DNA of 64,000 bases from Streptomyces cyaneochromogenes (GTDB taxonomy: Bacteria; Actinomycetota; Actinomycetes; Streptomycetales; Streptomycetaceae), in NCBI RefSeq assembly GCF_003963535.1, contig NZ_CP034539.1:7626001-7690000 (forward strand), written 5' to 3'. The translations under genes and the position numbers were made by a program. The notes beneath the pieces were generated by a model, which was not told where the DNA came from, did not search any database, and worked only from the letters and a program-made list of their open reading frames with translations. This document shows positions 1 through 8,912 of this stretch, piece by piece (the first letter of the stretch is position 1; the number at the start of each line of letters is the position of its first letter).

Positions 1-26
1 CGGATCGGGGGTGAAGAAGGGCGTAC

Positions 27-1610
27 TCATCGCGTCGTACTCCTCAACAGGCGTTTCGGGGCCGTCCGTTCGGAAGGGACGGGGCTTCGGGTGGTGTGCA
101 GCAGGGAGGCCCACGCGGCGGTCGACGTGAAGTCGTGACTACCTGAGGGGACGACGTCGATCACGACGCGGTCGGGCCGCAGCAGGACCGCGTCCGCGCG
201 GCCGGCGCGCAGCCAGGCGGCGAGGGTGCCGTCGTCGCCGAGGTCGGTCACGGAGAGCGCGCGTATGCCGAGGCTGTGGGCAAGCGCGGTCAGTGAGGGG
301 CAGGGTTCGGTGGCGGTCAGCACGGTGAAGGAGTCGCCGAGCAGCTCGTCGAGACGGGTACGACGTCCGTCGACGCTCACCCACGATTGCGGACAGTGCG
401 TGCCCGGCAGGCGTCGGCGGACCCCGCGCCGCACGAGCGGTCCGGCGGTGAGGGGTGGGCTGAGGTCGCGGCCGGCCCGTTCGGTCAGGCCGGGTATGCG
501 GCAGGCCGCGGCCAGCGCTCGGCGGCGGATCGCGGCGGCGCCGTCCTGGCCGCCGGTCATGGCCCAGCCCATGGCGACCGCGAGGCGGACCACATGCCGT
601 GCGTGCGGTTTGCGTTCGCTCTCGTAGGTGTCCAACAGCCTTTCGTCGCCGCCCTGCTGGAGGACGCGGGCGAGCTTCCAGGTGAGGTTGTAGGCGTCCC
701 GCAGTCCCGAGCAGAGGCCCTGTCCGATGAACGGCGGGGTGAGGTGGGCGGCGTCGCCGAGCAGGAAGACCCGTCCGCTTCGCCAGCGGTCGGCGACCCG
801 GGCCCGGAAGGTGTACTGCGTCTCGCGGACGACCTCGAAGTCCCCGTCGTACGAGGACGGCAGCCACGGGGCGACCAGCTCACGGACCGTCTCCTGCCCT
901 TCGCCGAGCCGGAACTCCCAGCGGTAACGGTTCTCGCTCACGCGCATGAAGGTGGCCGGCCGGGCCGGGTCGCAGACCTGGTCGACCCCCTCCCAGCAAC
1001 GGACGGGGCCCGTCGTGTCGACGTCGATGACCGTCCAGCGTTCCTCGAAGCGCAGGTCCTCCCAGGCGCCGCCGATCGCCTCGCGCGTGAGACTGTTGGC
1101 GCCGTCGCAGCCCAGGACCGCGTCGGCCCACAGCTCATGCTCGCCGCCATCCTCGTCACGGTAGGTCACCCGTACCGGGCCGGTGGAGTCCGGGCCGACG
1201 CCGGTGACCTCCACGCCACCGCGCAGTTCGCATTCCGGGCGCTGGGCCAGGGCGTCGCGCAGCACGCGTTCCAGCTCGGGCTGGTCGAACATGCTGGTCT
1301 GCGGGTAGCCGTGGTGGCCGTGCGGGGAGCGCCGGAACTCGGCCATCACCCGGTGCCGGGCGTCCAGCAGCCGCAGCCCCTTCGCCGGGCGGGCGATCGC
1401 GGCGAACTCCTCACCGACGCCCGCAGCCTGAAGGATCCGGTGGATCTCGTCGTCGCCTGCGACGGCGCGCGGCAGCGGGTAGATGTCCCGGTGGCGTTCG
1501 AGAACGACACTGCGGACTCCGCGCCGGGCCAGGAGAAGGGCGGCGGTCACGCCCACCGGCCCGGCCCCGACGATCACGACGGGCACACGTGCGGCTTCAT
1601 CGACGGTCAT
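27..1610 (-). CDS. FAD-dependent aromatic hydroxylase (MhpA/PheA-like)
   Basis: A 527-aa class A flavoprotein monooxygenase that would hydroxylate a phenolic substrate using NAD(P)H and O2. The N-terminal Rossmann motif GAGPVG lies at residues 15-20 after VVIVGAGPVG. The FAD-ribityl motif GDAAHLTPPFIGQG sits near residue 290 and is followed by a conserved RDAYNLTWKL. Length and motifs fit the 3-(3-hydroxyphenyl)propionate hydroxylase/PheA family, and the C-terminal thioredoxin-like extension typical of the family is present. It is the last gene of a three-gene minus-strand operon, 19 bp after the FAH gene. The ATG at 1610 was chosen because the FAD motif begins just after it. The family is clear; the substrate is not deducible. 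The operon runs off toward position 1, so further catabolic genes may lie outside the window. Confidence 0.9.
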   Translation of the reverse strand: MTVDEAARVPVVIVGAGPVGVTAALLLARRGVRSVVLERHRDIYPLPRAVAGDDEIHRILQAAGVGEEFAAIARPAKGLRLLDARHRVMAEFRRSPHGHHGYPQTSMFDQPELERVLRDALAQRPECELRGGVEVTGVGPDSTGPVRVTYRDEDGGEHELWADAVLGCDGANSLTREAIGGAWEDLRFEERWTVIDVDTTGPVRCWEGVDQVCDPARPATFMRVSENRYRWEFRLGEGQETVRELVAPWLPSSYDGDFEVVRETQYTFRARVADRWRSGRVFLLGDAAHLTPPFIGQGLCSGLRDAYNLTWKLARVLQQGGDERLLDTYESERKPHARHVVRLAVAMGWAMTGGQDGAAAIRRRALAAACRIPGLTERAGRDLSPPLTAGPLVRRGVRRRLPGTHCPQSWVSVDGRRTRLDELLGDSFTVLTATEPCPSLTALAHSLGIRALSVTDLGDDGTLAAWLRAGRADAVLLRPDRVVIDVVPSGSHDFTSTAAWASLLHTTRSPVPSERTAPKRLLRSTTR

Positions 1611-1629
1611 GTGCGGCTCACCTCGGGTA

Positions 1630-2568
1630 TTAGTTCGCGGCCGCGACGGGCGTGCGCTGCTCGCCGAGGTCGATGCGGCCGTCGGGGGTCGCGATCGTCG
1701 CCGTGATCACGTCGCCCGGACTCAGGTAGTGCGGGTTCTTCGCCTGGCTCTTGAAGAACGCCTTCCATTTCACGGCGGGCGGCAGCAGCGCGCCGATCTT
1801 CTCGACGGCCTTCGGCGGGGCCTTCAGGGCCGTGCCACCGGGGGTGCCGGTGAGCAGCAGGTCGCCGGCGTCCAGGGTCTGGAATCGGGCCAACAGGGTG
1901 AGTGCCTGCGCCGGGCGGACGATCATGTCGGCCAGGGTGCGGTCCTGACGCAGCTCACCGTTGACGCTCAACTTCAGCCGCAGATCGAGGAGATGGGCGA
2001 AGTCCTCCGGCTCCAGCAGCGTGAGGTGCGGGCCGGTGGGCGTGAAGGTGGGGTACGACTTGCTCTCGTAGAACTGCGTCTTGGTCAGCTGCACCTCGCG
2101 GGCACTGATGTCGTTGGTGATCACCAGTGCGGCGACGTACGACGGCAGGTCCCGCTCCTCGACCACGGTGCCGACGGGCAGGGGCGCGCCCATGACGAGC
2201 CCGAGCTCGATCTCGTAGTCGAGGAACTTCACGTGGGAGGGGCGGACGACGGCGTCGCCCGGGCCGCTGACCGAGCCGGACGCCTTGCGGAAGAAGGCGG
2301 GCGGGATCTCTCCCTTGAAACCCGAATCGCGGGCGTGGCTGCGGTAGTTGACCATCTGGGCGACGACCCGGCAGGGCGTGGTGACCGGCGAGAGCGCGAC
2401 CAGGTCGGCGACGGGCGTGCCCGGTTCGCCGGAGGCGGCGGCCTCGCGGACAGCCGGCCGGTCGGCCAGCAGCTCGGCGGTGGTGGCGGCCTTGGTCTCG
2501 ACGGGGACGGCCCGGTCGCCTCGGACGACCCACCAGCCGTCGGCGGTGCGCAGGACATTGATGCTCAT
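1630..2568 (-). CDS. Fumarylacetoacetate hydrolase (FAH) family protein
   Basis: A 312-aa FAH-superfamily enzyme. Members hydrolyse acylpyruvates or hydrate and decarboxylate meta-cleavage products. The core includes YEIELGLVMG, NDISAREVQLTK and the product-loop GDLLLTGTPGGTAL, and the conserved metal-binding acidic residues are in place (E-x-E in DYEIELG). The open frame extends 110 codons upstream, but ATG 2568 (MSINVLRTADG) has an AAAGG ribosome-binding site and starts where the family starts. It sits 35 bp downstream of the ring-cleavage dioxygenase and 19 bp upstream of the hydroxylase, so it probably processes the ring-cleaved product. Whether it is a C-C hydrolase or a 2-oxopentenoate hydratase-type enzyme cannot be told from sequence. 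Confidence 0.9.
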   Translation of the reverse strand: MSINVLRTADGWWVVRGDRAVPVETKAATTAELLADRPAVREAAASGEPGTPVADLVALSPVTTPCRVVAQMVNYRSHARDSGFKGEIPPAFFRKASGSVSGPGDAVVRPSHVKFLDYEIELGLVMGAPLPVGTVVEERDLPSYVAALVITNDISAREVQLTKTQFYESKSYPTFTPTGPHLTLLEPEDFAHLLDLRLKLSVNGELRQDRTLADMIVRPAQALTLLARFQTLDAGDLLLTGTPGGTALKAPPKAVEKIGALLPPAVKWKAFFKSQAKNPHYLSPGDVITATIATPDGRIDLGEQRTPVAAAN

Positions 2569-2603
2569 GTCAGTACCTTTGTGAGGGATTCGCGTGCGGG
2601 GGT

Positions 2604-3749
2604 TCAGGAGTTGGCGGCCTTGAGCAGGCCGAACAGGCGTGCCGGGTCCATCTCGTTGTCGCCGCGCAGGGCCTCGATGACATCGCGGACCCGCTGCGGG
2701 GAGGGGCTCGCGCCGAGGAAGTCGCGGGTGGCCGGCGGGCCCCACTGGGCCAGGCCGCTGGTCGACATGGGCGCCCAGCCGGGCTCGACGTCGCAGGAGA
2801 ACAGGTCGCCGTCGGCGAAGTGCTCCAGCATGAAGTGGTCGGGGTCGCGCCAGTAGTCGAAGAGCTGGCTGCCCTGGATGTGCCGGCCGATGCCCCAACT
2901 GCGCTTGTAGCCCCGCTCCTTGAGGTACTCACCACCGGCGGCGATGGAGTCGAGGTCGGTGACCTGGTAGGCGGAGTGGACGTACCCCGTCCCCGGCCCC
3001 AGGTGCATCGCGAGAGTGTGGTGGTCGGCCGGCACACCGCCCAGGTCGCAGCGGATGAACGCCATCGTCGGGCCGCGGTCGCGCTGGCCGTCCAGGAACA
3101 GGAAGTCGGACACGATCATCCCGAGGGTGTCCAGATACCAGTCCAGGGCCTGGCCGAACACCCTTGTCTCCAGCACCACATGGCCGAGACGCTGGATGCG
3201 CGAGGGCTCGCGCGGCGGGCGTTGGGTGGTGTTCGTACGACGGTGATCCGTGCCGAAGTTGAGCAACAGCGGTCGCTGTTCCGGCAGTGCCGGGAGCTGT
3301 TCGCCGTAGTGCACGACCCGGACCGGGAAGCCCGACGGGTCGAGCAGGTCGACCACCTTGCCGCCGCCGGGAACGTCGGAGTCCCGCACGGACGATCCGG
3401 TGGCGCGGGCCAGCCGGTCCAGGTCGGCCCGCTCGGCGGCGCGGAAGGCCGGGCCGATGAAGCGGGACGTGCGCCCCTCGCGGATCACCATGCAGGGCGA
3501 GCCGCCGAAAGTTCCCCGCAGCCACAGTTCGGTGTCGGTGCGGGCCGCGATCTGGAACCCGAAGTCCCGGGCGAAGACCTCGGCCCGGTCCAGATCGGGC
3601 TTCTGGAACTCCAGCCAGGCCAGGTCGGCCACCTTGATCACCGGGTTCCGGGAGCGACCGGGGTGTTCGCCCCGCAGGGCGCCCTGCTCGCTGTGGAGGT
3701 CCTGGTGGGCCGTGATGACGTCGGCCCCGTTGACGCGGATTTCAGACAT
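2604..3749 (-). CDS. VOC-family extradiol ring-cleavage dioxygenase
   Basis: A 381-aa type I extradiol dioxygenase built from two vicinal-oxygen-chelate domains (about residues 35-150 and 185-315). The iron ligands of the C-terminal domain are visible: His190 in RLGHVVLET, His258 in YVHSAYQV and Glu309 in HFMLEHFADG. These match the 2-His-1-carboxylate triad of 2,3-dihydroxybiphenyl and catechol 2,3-dioxygenases. ATG 3749 is preceded by GGAGGGCACC; the longer upstream frame is not needed. It is the first gene of the operon. With the downstream FAH hydrolase and FAD hydroxylase it forms a hydroxylation, meta-cleavage and hydrolysis sequence. The natural catechol substrate is unknown. Confidence 0.92.
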   Translation of the reverse strand: MSEIRVNGADVITAHQDLHSEQGALRGEHPGRSRNPVIKVADLAWLEFQKPDLDRAEVFARDFGFQIAARTDTELWLRGTFGGSPCMVIREGRTSRFIGPAFRAAERADLDRLARATGSSVRDSDVPGGGKVVDLLDPSGFPVRVVHYGEQLPALPEQRPLLLNFGTDHRRTNTTQRPPREPSRIQRLGHVVLETRVFGQALDWYLDTLGMIVSDFLFLDGQRDRGPTMAFIRCDLGGVPADHHTLAMHLGPGTGYVHSAYQVTDLDSIAAGGEYLKERGYKRSWGIGRHIQGSQLFDYWRDPDHFMLEHFADGDLFSCDVEPGWAPMSTSGLAQWGPPATRDFLGASPSPQRVRDVIEALRGDNEMDPARLFGLLKAANS

Positions 3750-3789
3750 GGTGCCCTCCGAGCAACATTGCCGTAATGAGGAAATCATC

Positions 3790-3844
3790 AACTGTGACAG
3801 TTCCGTCGTCAAGATGTTCGCGGCAGGAAATGATGAATCCATCA
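3790..3844. promoter_or_regulatory. Candidate TetR operators in the divergent promoter
   Basis: The 134-bp gap between the dioxygenase and the tetR gene holds a perfect 13-bp palindrome AACTGTGACAGTT (3790-3802). A second inverted repeat TGATG-AATC-CATCA lies at 3831-3844. Their position between divergent genes suggests binding by the adjacent TetR protein. The tetR start is probably leaderless: a TAGACT -10 element (3872-3877) lies 6 nt before its ATG. Inference only. Confidence 0.5.
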
Positions 3845-3883
3845 GGACTGCGATCCCCATCGCCCGGCGGTTAGACTCTGCGC

Positions 3884-4522
3884 ATGTCTACGTCAGCCCC
3901 GCCCAGCAACCGGTTCGAGCGGCGTCGCGCAGAGACCCGCAGGGCTCTTGTGCGAGCGGCCCGGCAGATCCTCGCCGAGAGCGGCGACACCAGCGCGAGC
4001 ATCCAGACGATCGCCGAGCGCGCGGACGTGGGCTTCGGCTCCTTCTACAACCACTTCGACTCCAAGGCGGAGCTGTTCGAGGCGGCGGTGGTGGACGCCC
4101 TGGAGGAGTTCGGCCAGGCCTTCGACGAGCGCCTGACGGGGATCGACGATCCGGCGGAGCTGCTCGCGGCCGGCTTCCGGCTCAGCGCCCGCATGGCCGA
4201 CTCGCACCCGGAGCTGATGCAGGTCCTGCGCCGCCGCGGCCTCGGGCACATCCACTCGGACAACGGCCTGGCCCGACGCGCCCTGCGCGATCTCCAGGTC
4301 GGCATCGCCTCCGGCCGCTTCACCGCCACTCTCGACCCCGTGGTCGCCCTGACCGCATTGGGCGGAACCCTGCTGTCCCTGGTGGAACTGCGGTTCGCCC
4401 GCCCCGAGGCGGACGGCGACGAGGCCGCGGTCAACCTCGCCGAGATGGTCCTGCGGATGCTGGGCCTGCCCGCGGACGACGCGCACGAGGTCGCCCGACG
4501 CCCCTTGCCTGACGCCGCCTGA
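3884..4522 (+). CDS. TetR-family transcriptional regulator
   Basis: A 212-aa TetR regulator. The N-terminal helix-turn-helix spans about residues 20-65, with IQTIAERADVGFGSFYNHF as the recognition region, and an all-helical ligand domain follows. It is transcribed divergently from the ring-cleavage operon and probably represses it until the aromatic substrate or an intermediate binds. Its own ATG lies 6 nt after a TAGACT -10-like hexamer and has no Shine-Dalgarno sequence, consistent with a leaderless transcript. It ends 2 bp before the convergent LmeA-like gene. Confidence 0.93.
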   Translation: MSTSAPPSNRFERRRAETRRALVRAARQILAESGDTSASIQTIAERADVGFGSFYNHFDSKAELFEAAVVDALEEFGQAFDERLTGIDDPAELLAAGFRLSARMADSHPELMQVLRRRGLGHIHSDNGLARRALRDLQVGIASGRFTATLDPVVALTALGGTLLSLVELRFARPEADGDEAAVNLAEMVLRMLGLPADDAHEVARRPLPDAA

Positions 4523-4524
4523 CC

Positions 4525-5316
4525 TCACGCGGACGACGAGTCCGGGTGGAACGTGACCGAGCGGCCGGTGAAGCGGGCGTCGATTCCGTCCTCGTTGGTG
4601 GTGACCGACCGCAGCCTGAGCCCTTCGGGCACGTTCTGCAGCGGAATGGGCTCGTCCAGGGCCTTGTCGAGCAGTGCTTTCAGCGGAGGGAGTAGTTCTC
4701 CCTGCTCCGCGCGTACGTCCGTGAAGGCGATGCTGTTGCCGTCGGCCGCCGAGACGGCCGCGCTCACGGTCACGTCGCCGACAAGCGGCAGACTCGCGGT
4801 CGCGTCGACCCGGCCGGACTCGTCCCCTTGTGACACCTGCACGCCGAGCGCGCTCGACACGTCCGCGTACGACAGGAACGCGGTCGCCGTGACGCTGTCC
4901 GCGTGAGCCTCGTCGGCGCTCCCCGAGGTCTTCAGCCCGTCCATCCCGACCGTCAGCTTCGTCACCGGGAGCGGCCGGGTGGTGCCGTCGGCCGGAATGT
5001 CGTGGGCGGTCAGGTCGACATGGTCCAGGCTGCCCGCAGCCAGTTGGTTCAGTACGGGAAAGCCCCTGACGTGCACCGACGGTGGAGCGGCGGTTCCCAT
5101 GCCGTCCTGGAACGCCTTGGCCGTACGGCTCTCCGCGCGAACAGCGGCGATCCGGTCGACCGCGACTCCGCCGACCAGCAGGGCCACCAGGGCCACCAGG
5201 GACGCGGCGGCGATGATCATGCGTCGCCTGGTCCGGGTCGGGGGGCTCGCATACACGGAGCCGTCGCCGTAGTAGGCCTCGCCGACGTACTCCTCGTCGC
5301 TGTGGGACTGATACAT
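4525..5316 (-). CDS. LmeA-like (DUF2993) phospholipid-binding protein
   Basis: A 263-aa membrane-anchored protein. An acidic, Tyr-rich cytoplasmic N-terminus (about 35 aa) is followed by RTRRR and a single hydrophobic segment (MIIAAASLVALVALLVGGVA). The extracytoplasmic DUF2993 domain then runs to the end, with the hallmark VHVRGFPVLNQLAAGSLDHV. Mycobacterial LmeA acts in mannan elongation of lipoglycans; the Streptomyces role is not established. ATG 5316 has a GAGGAG site 6 nt upstream, and the longer frame is discarded. It lies 35 bp after the efflux tetR gene on the same strand and may be cotranscribed with it. Confidence 0.85.
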   Translation of the reverse strand: MYQSHSDEEYVGEAYYGDGSVYASPPTRTRRRMIIAAASLVALVALLVGGVAVDRIAAVRAESRTAKAFQDGMGTAAPPSVHVRGFPVLNQLAAGSLDHVDLTAHDIPADGTTRPLPVTKLTVGMDGLKTSGSADEAHADSVTATAFLSYADVSSALGVQVSQGDESGRVDATASLPLVGDVTVSAAVSAADGNSIAFTDVRAEQGELLPPLKALLDKALDEPIPLQNVPEGLRLRSVTTNEDGIDARFTGRSVTFHPDSSSA

Positions 5317-5351
5317 GGTGCTCCTCTTCGAGTGGTGCTTGGGAAGTGCGC

Positions 5352-5990
5352 CTACGCGGCGTCGCCCGCGGGCCGGACAAGCCCGTGGACGCACGCCGCA
5401 GCGCTGTCTCCGGTCACGCCCATCGCGATCAGGGCGGCGGTCGCGGTGCCGGTGCCGTCATCGCTCCAGACCCCGCTGTTCACGCAGTCGAGAAGCCCTA
5501 GCAGGTGCCCCTCCAGCGCCCGGGTCAGGACGACCGAGGGGACGCCGGTCTGGAAGGCGCCCTGCCGTTGCCCCCGGCCGATGATCGCCTCCGCCATGTC
5601 CCGCGCGGGAGCCAGGACTTCTGCCAGCCGATCGGCCCCGAGGTCCTGGGGAGCGAGGCGGAGCAGGATGCGGTAGCGATCTCCGACGGGCCACACCGCG
5701 AGGACGAAACGCGCCAACTCCGTGACGGCATCCGCCACCGGTGCGCGCGGGACCGCGAGAGCCTGCCGCAAGGCCCACGTGGCCTCCTCCACCAGCCCCT
5801 CCATCAGTGCGGCCCGGCCGTTGAAGTGGCCATAGACCGTACGGCGCACCACCCCTGCCGCCTCGGCGATGTCACCGAGGCTGCTGTCGGGGTCACGGTC
5901 GAGTTCCTGCCGGGCCGCTTCGAGGATGCGGGCGCGCGTGAGCAGAGTGCGGCTGCGTTCCGAGGCGGCTGTCACGTGTGCGTGGATCAT
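5352..5990 (-). CDS. TetR-family regulator of the adjacent MFS pump
   Basis: A 212-aa TetR protein. Its HTH includes LGDIAEAAGVVRRTVYGHF at about residues 38-56. A strong GGAGGTTCGAC site precedes ATG 5990. It is divergent from the DHA2 efflux gene, and the shared gap carries two copies of a 17-18 bp operator-like repeat, the usual layout for a pump repressor. The ligand domain (VGDRYRILLRLAPQDLG, TALIAMGVTGD) is clearly paralogous to that of the second TetR at 10936-11562 (VGDRYRMLLALARRDLG, TTLIAAGVPEK). The two probably arose by duplication and may recognise related DNA. Confidence 0.93.
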   Translation of the reverse strand: MIHAHVTAASERSRTLLTRARILEAARQELDRDPDSSLGDIAEAAGVVRRTVYGHFNGRAALMEGLVEEATWALRQALAVPRAPVADAVTELARFVLAVWPVGDRYRILLRLAPQDLGADRLAEVLAPARDMAEAIIGRGQRQGAFQTGVPSVVLTRALEGHLLGLLDCVNSGVWSDDGTGTATAALIAMGVTGDSAAACVHGLVRPAGDAA

Positions 5991-6028
5991 GTCGAACCTC
6001 CAGTGGACGGGGGAGGGCGACTCGATAG

Positions 6029-6077
6029 TTGCACATCGGCGGGCAATAAACTAGTCTGCACATCAGTGGGCAATTAA
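6029..6077. promoter_or_regulatory. Duplicated TetR operator overlapping face-to-face promoters
   Basis: Two near-identical elements, TGCACATCGGCGGGCAAT (6030-6047) and TGCACATCAGTGGGCAAT (6057-6074), are repeated 27 bp apart between tetR and the MFS gene. The first also forms an inverted TTGC...GCAA. A plus-strand promoter TTGCAC-N17-TAGTCT (6029-6057) overlaps both. A minus-strand TTGCCC-N17-TTTATT overlaps them as well, so repressor binding would shut both genes. Confidence 0.65.
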
Positions 6078-6177
6078 TCGCCCCTGGTGCCGGGCCCCTC
6101 TTGGCCCCGCGTGCACCGATCCCATCGATTCCGCACCCCCGAAGCCTCCGCTTCACCTCCTGCCGAGGAGCCTGACC

Positions 6178-7791
6178 ATGCCGCTCTTTCCGAACACACC
6201 CGTCGAGAAGATGACGGAGCCCTACCACCGGCGCTGGTGGGCCCTGCTGGTCCTGTGCCTGAGCCTGCTGATCGTCGTCATGGCGAACACGTCTCTGATC
6301 GTGGCCGCCCCCGACATGACCAAGGACCTGGGGCTGTCCAGCAGTGACCTGCAGTGGGTCATCGACGGCTACACCGTCCCCTACGCCGCGCTGATGCTCG
6401 TGCTGGGCGCGATCGGCGACAAGTACAGCCGCCGCGGTGCCCTGGTCCTGGGTCTGCTGATCTTCGCCGGAGGTTCGGTGATGGGCGGCCTGGTCGATGA
6501 GACGAACCTCGTCATCGCCGCCCGCGCGATCATGGGTGTCGGCGCCGCCGTCGTCATGCCGGCCACGCTGTCGCTGCTGGTCGCGATGTTCCCGCGCGCC
6601 GAGCGCGCCAAGGCCATCACCGCCTGGTCCGCGACCTCCGGCCTCGCCATCGCCGCCGGCCCGCTGGCCGCAGGCTGGCTGTTGGAGAACCACGCCTGGG
6701 GCTCCACCTTCATGATGAACGTCCCCGTCGCCGTCCTCGGCGTCGTCGGCGCGCTGCTGCTCGTGCCGCCGTCGAAGGCGGAGGGCATGGGCCGCATCGA
6801 CTACGTCGGCGGTCTGCTGTCGATCGTGTCGGTCGGCTCCCTGGTCTACGCGACCATCGAGGGCCCGCACTTCGGCTGGGGCGCCGGCCCCATCACCGCG
6901 GCCGTCGTCGCCGGCGTGGGCCTGCTGGCCTTCGTCGCCTGGGAGTTGAAGCACCCCAACCCCATGCTGAACGTGCGCAAGTTCACCGAGCGCCCCTTCA
7001 GCGGCTCGATGCTGGCGGTGCTGTTCTTCTTCTTCGGCACCTTCGGCTCGATCTACTACTCCACCCAGTTCCTGCAGTTCGTCCTCGGCTACAACGCCCT
7101 GGAGACCGGTATTCGCCTGCTGCCGCTGGCCGGCGCGGTCTTCGTCGGCGCCGCGGTCACCGGAAAGCTCGCCCCGAAGCTGGGCGTGAAGCTGGTGGTC
7201 GGCACCGGCATGGTCATCGGCACGGCGGGCGTCTTCCTGCTCACGCAGATCGAGTCGGGCTCGACCTACACCGACTTCCTGACGCCCCTGCTGCTGCTCG
7301 GCTTCGCCATCGGCCTGAGCCTGTCCCCGGCCACCGACACCATCATGGGCTCCTTCCCGGAGGACGAGCTGGGCGTCGGCGGCGGCGCCAACGACACCGC
7401 CCTGGAACTCGGCTGCGCCCTGGGCATCGCCATCCTCGGCTCGCTGCTCGCCACGTCCTACAAGGACAAGCTCACCGACATGGTCGGCGGCCACCTCCCG
7501 GCCGAGGCCATGGACGTCGCCAAGGACTCCGTCGGCGGCGGCATCGCGGTCGCCGAGCAGGTCGCCAAGAACCCCCAGGGCGGCGCCGAGCAGGCCCAGA
7601 CCCTCCTGGGAGCGGTGCACGAGTCCTTCGCCCACGCCATCGCCCACACCAGCCTCATCGGCGGAATCATCATGGCCGCCGGAACCCTGATCGTCATCGC
7701 TGTCCTGCCCGGCCGCAAGCACACCACCAAGCATGGTGAGGAAGATGCGGCACCGGCTACCGAGGAGCAGACCGAGACCGTGGGCGCCTGA
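6178..7791 (+). CDS. MFS drug-efflux transporter, DHA2 (EmrB/QacA) family
   Basis: A 537-aa proton-driven antiporter of 14 predicted membrane helices. The first helix (LLVLCLSLLIVVMANTSLIV) is followed by the DHA-type QWVIDGYTVPYAALML and by the motif A loop GDKYSRRG between helices 2 and 3. Motif C-like glycine-rich helices follow. The C-terminus is cytoplasmic and acidic. A GAGGAGCCTGACC site precedes ATG 6178. It is divergent from a TetR repressor with paired operators. The substrate is unknown; the arrangement fits inducible export of a toxic or self-made compound. Confidence 0.93.
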   Translation: MPLFPNTPVEKMTEPYHRRWWALLVLCLSLLIVVMANTSLIVAAPDMTKDLGLSSSDLQWVIDGYTVPYAALMLVLGAIGDKYSRRGALVLGLLIFAGGSVMGGLVDETNLVIAARAIMGVGAAVVMPATLSLLVAMFPRAERAKAITAWSATSGLAIAAGPLAAGWLLENHAWGSTFMMNVPVAVLGVVGALLLVPPSKAEGMGRIDYVGGLLSIVSVGSLVYATIEGPHFGWGAGPITAAVVAGVGLLAFVAWELKHPNPMLNVRKFTERPFSGSMLAVLFFFFGTFGSIYYSTQFLQFVLGYNALETGIRLLPLAGAVFVGAAVTGKLAPKLGVKLVVGTGMVIGTAGVFLLTQIESGSTYTDFLTPLLLLGFAIGLSLSPATDTIMGSFPEDELGVGGGANDTALELGCALGIAILGSLLATSYKDKLTDMVGGHLPAEAMDVAKDSVGGGIAVAEQVAKNPQGGAEQAQTLLGAVHESFAHAIAHTSLIGGIIMAAGTLIVIAVLPGRKHTTKHGEEDAAPATEEQTETVGA

Positions 7792-7803
7792 GCCCCGTAC
7801 AGC

Positions 7804-7831
7804 GGAGGCCGGAACCCCGATTCCGGCCTCC
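7804..7831 (+). terminator. First intrinsic terminator after the MFS gene
   Basis: A perfect 11-bp inverted repeat GGAGGCCGGAA / TTCCGGCCTCC surrounds a CCCCGA loop, 12 bp after the stop codon. It has no T-tract, as is common in Streptomyces. Confidence 0.75.
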
Positions 7832-7874
7832 TCCACCCCCAGGACGGGTCGTGCCTTGAGCGGCGCACGGCCCC

Positions 7875-7917
7875 GGGACGGTGCCGGGAGGGGACACCCG
7901 GCACCGTCCCCTTTTTT
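7875..7917 (+). terminator. Strong second terminator with T-tract
   Basis: A perfect 14-bp stem GGGACGGTGCCGGG / CCCGGCACCGTCCC (7875-7888, 7897-7910) has an 8-nt loop and is followed by CTTTTTTG. A true T-tract is unusual at this GC content. The rest of the 301-bp gap up to 8092 shows no gene or repeat. Confidence 0.9.
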
Positions 7918-8092
7918 GTTGTCCGCGGCCAAGACGCCACCTCGGCCCCTCGAGGGCAGCATCCGTCCGCGATCTTCGACGGCCGGCGCGCGGGGCGCCC
8001 TGAGCAGATCCGCCTCGCCGCAGCGCACAGCCGCAGCTGACGGCCTGGAAAAATGGGGTGCGGTCGCTGAACTGGGTTGATAGGTAAGCGAT

Positions 8093-8854
8093 GTGACAGA
8101 GAGTCTTGAGTATTCCGCCCTGCTGCGACTGATCGACGAGCGGTCGGCCGCGTTCCGGAGTGCGGTTGCCGCCGCGCCCGGCCTTGACGCGCCGGTGCCG
8201 TCCTGTCCCGAGTGGACGGTGTTCGATCTGGTGCAGCACCTGGGTACGGGCCAGCGCTGGTGGGCTGCGATCGTCGCCGCGGGCCCGGCCGAGGCTCCGC
8301 CGGCCAAGGATGCCGCGGAGGCGCCGCGCGAGCTCGAGGCGCTGCTGGCCTGGTACACGGAGTCGAACGAGCTGCTGCTGAGTGCGCTGCGCGAGGCCGG
8401 CCCGGAGCGCGAGTGCTGGACGTGGTGGAGCGCCGGTGTGTCGCCGGCGAATGCCTGGGGCGTTGCCCGGCGCCGGGTGCACGAGGTGCTGGTGCACACC
8501 TACGACGCCCAGCTCGCCGCAGGCGCCGTGCAGCCGATGCCGGCGGACGTCGCGATCGACGGCGTGGCCGAGTTTCTCGACACCTGCAACTCCACCCCGG
8601 CGGCGTGGCCGCACGAGGCGGCCACCATCCACTACCACGCCACCGAGGGCCGCTCCTGGCTCCTCGCGCTGGACGGCACCGGCGCCTGGCCCGCACCCCT
8701 CACGGACGACGCCGCGCCCGCCTCCGTTTCGGCCACGGGCACGGCTGAGCAACTGCTCCTCTTCGTCTGGGGCCGCCTCACGCTGAACGACCTGAAGATC
8801 GAGGGCGACCGGCAGGTGTTCGAGCGGATCATCGCCTGGGAGCCCGAGGAGTAG
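8093..8854 (+). CDS. Maleylpyruvate isomerase-family mycothiol-dependent enzyme
   Basis: A 253-aa protein of the DinB-like mycothiol-dependent superfamily. The N-terminal helical bundle carries the diagnostic CPEWTVFDLVQHLG near residue 40, whose His is a metal ligand. Further conserved positions are RRRVHEVLVHTYDAQLA (about residue 128) and a C-terminal domain with WGRLTLNDLKIEGD. Members are isomerases or transferases that use mycothiol, the actinobacterial thiol, though many have no known substrate. The start is GTG 8093, with only a weak GGTAAG upstream. It stands alone between the efflux gene terminators and the convergent kinase. Confidence 0.88.
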   Translation: MTESLEYSALLRLIDERSAAFRSAVAAAPGLDAPVPSCPEWTVFDLVQHLGTGQRWWAAIVAAGPAEAPPAKDAAEAPRELEALLAWYTESNELLLSALREAGPERECWTWWSAGVSPANAWGVARRRVHEVLVHTYDAQLAAGAVQPMPADVAIDGVAEFLDTCNSTPAAWPHEAATIHYHATEGRSWLLALDGTGAWPAPLTDDAAPASVSATGTAEQLLLFVWGRLTLNDLKIEGDRQVFERIIAWEPEE

Positions 8855-8912
8855 CCAGGTCAATACCGCCGGCGGACGGCCTCGATGACGTCCGCCGCCG
8901 GTGAACGGCGTC

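Noticed and set aside
5893..8499. 868-codon minus-strand frame across the MFS gene
   Set aside because: It spans a divergent promoter, two terminators and part of two other genes, so it cannot be a real gene.
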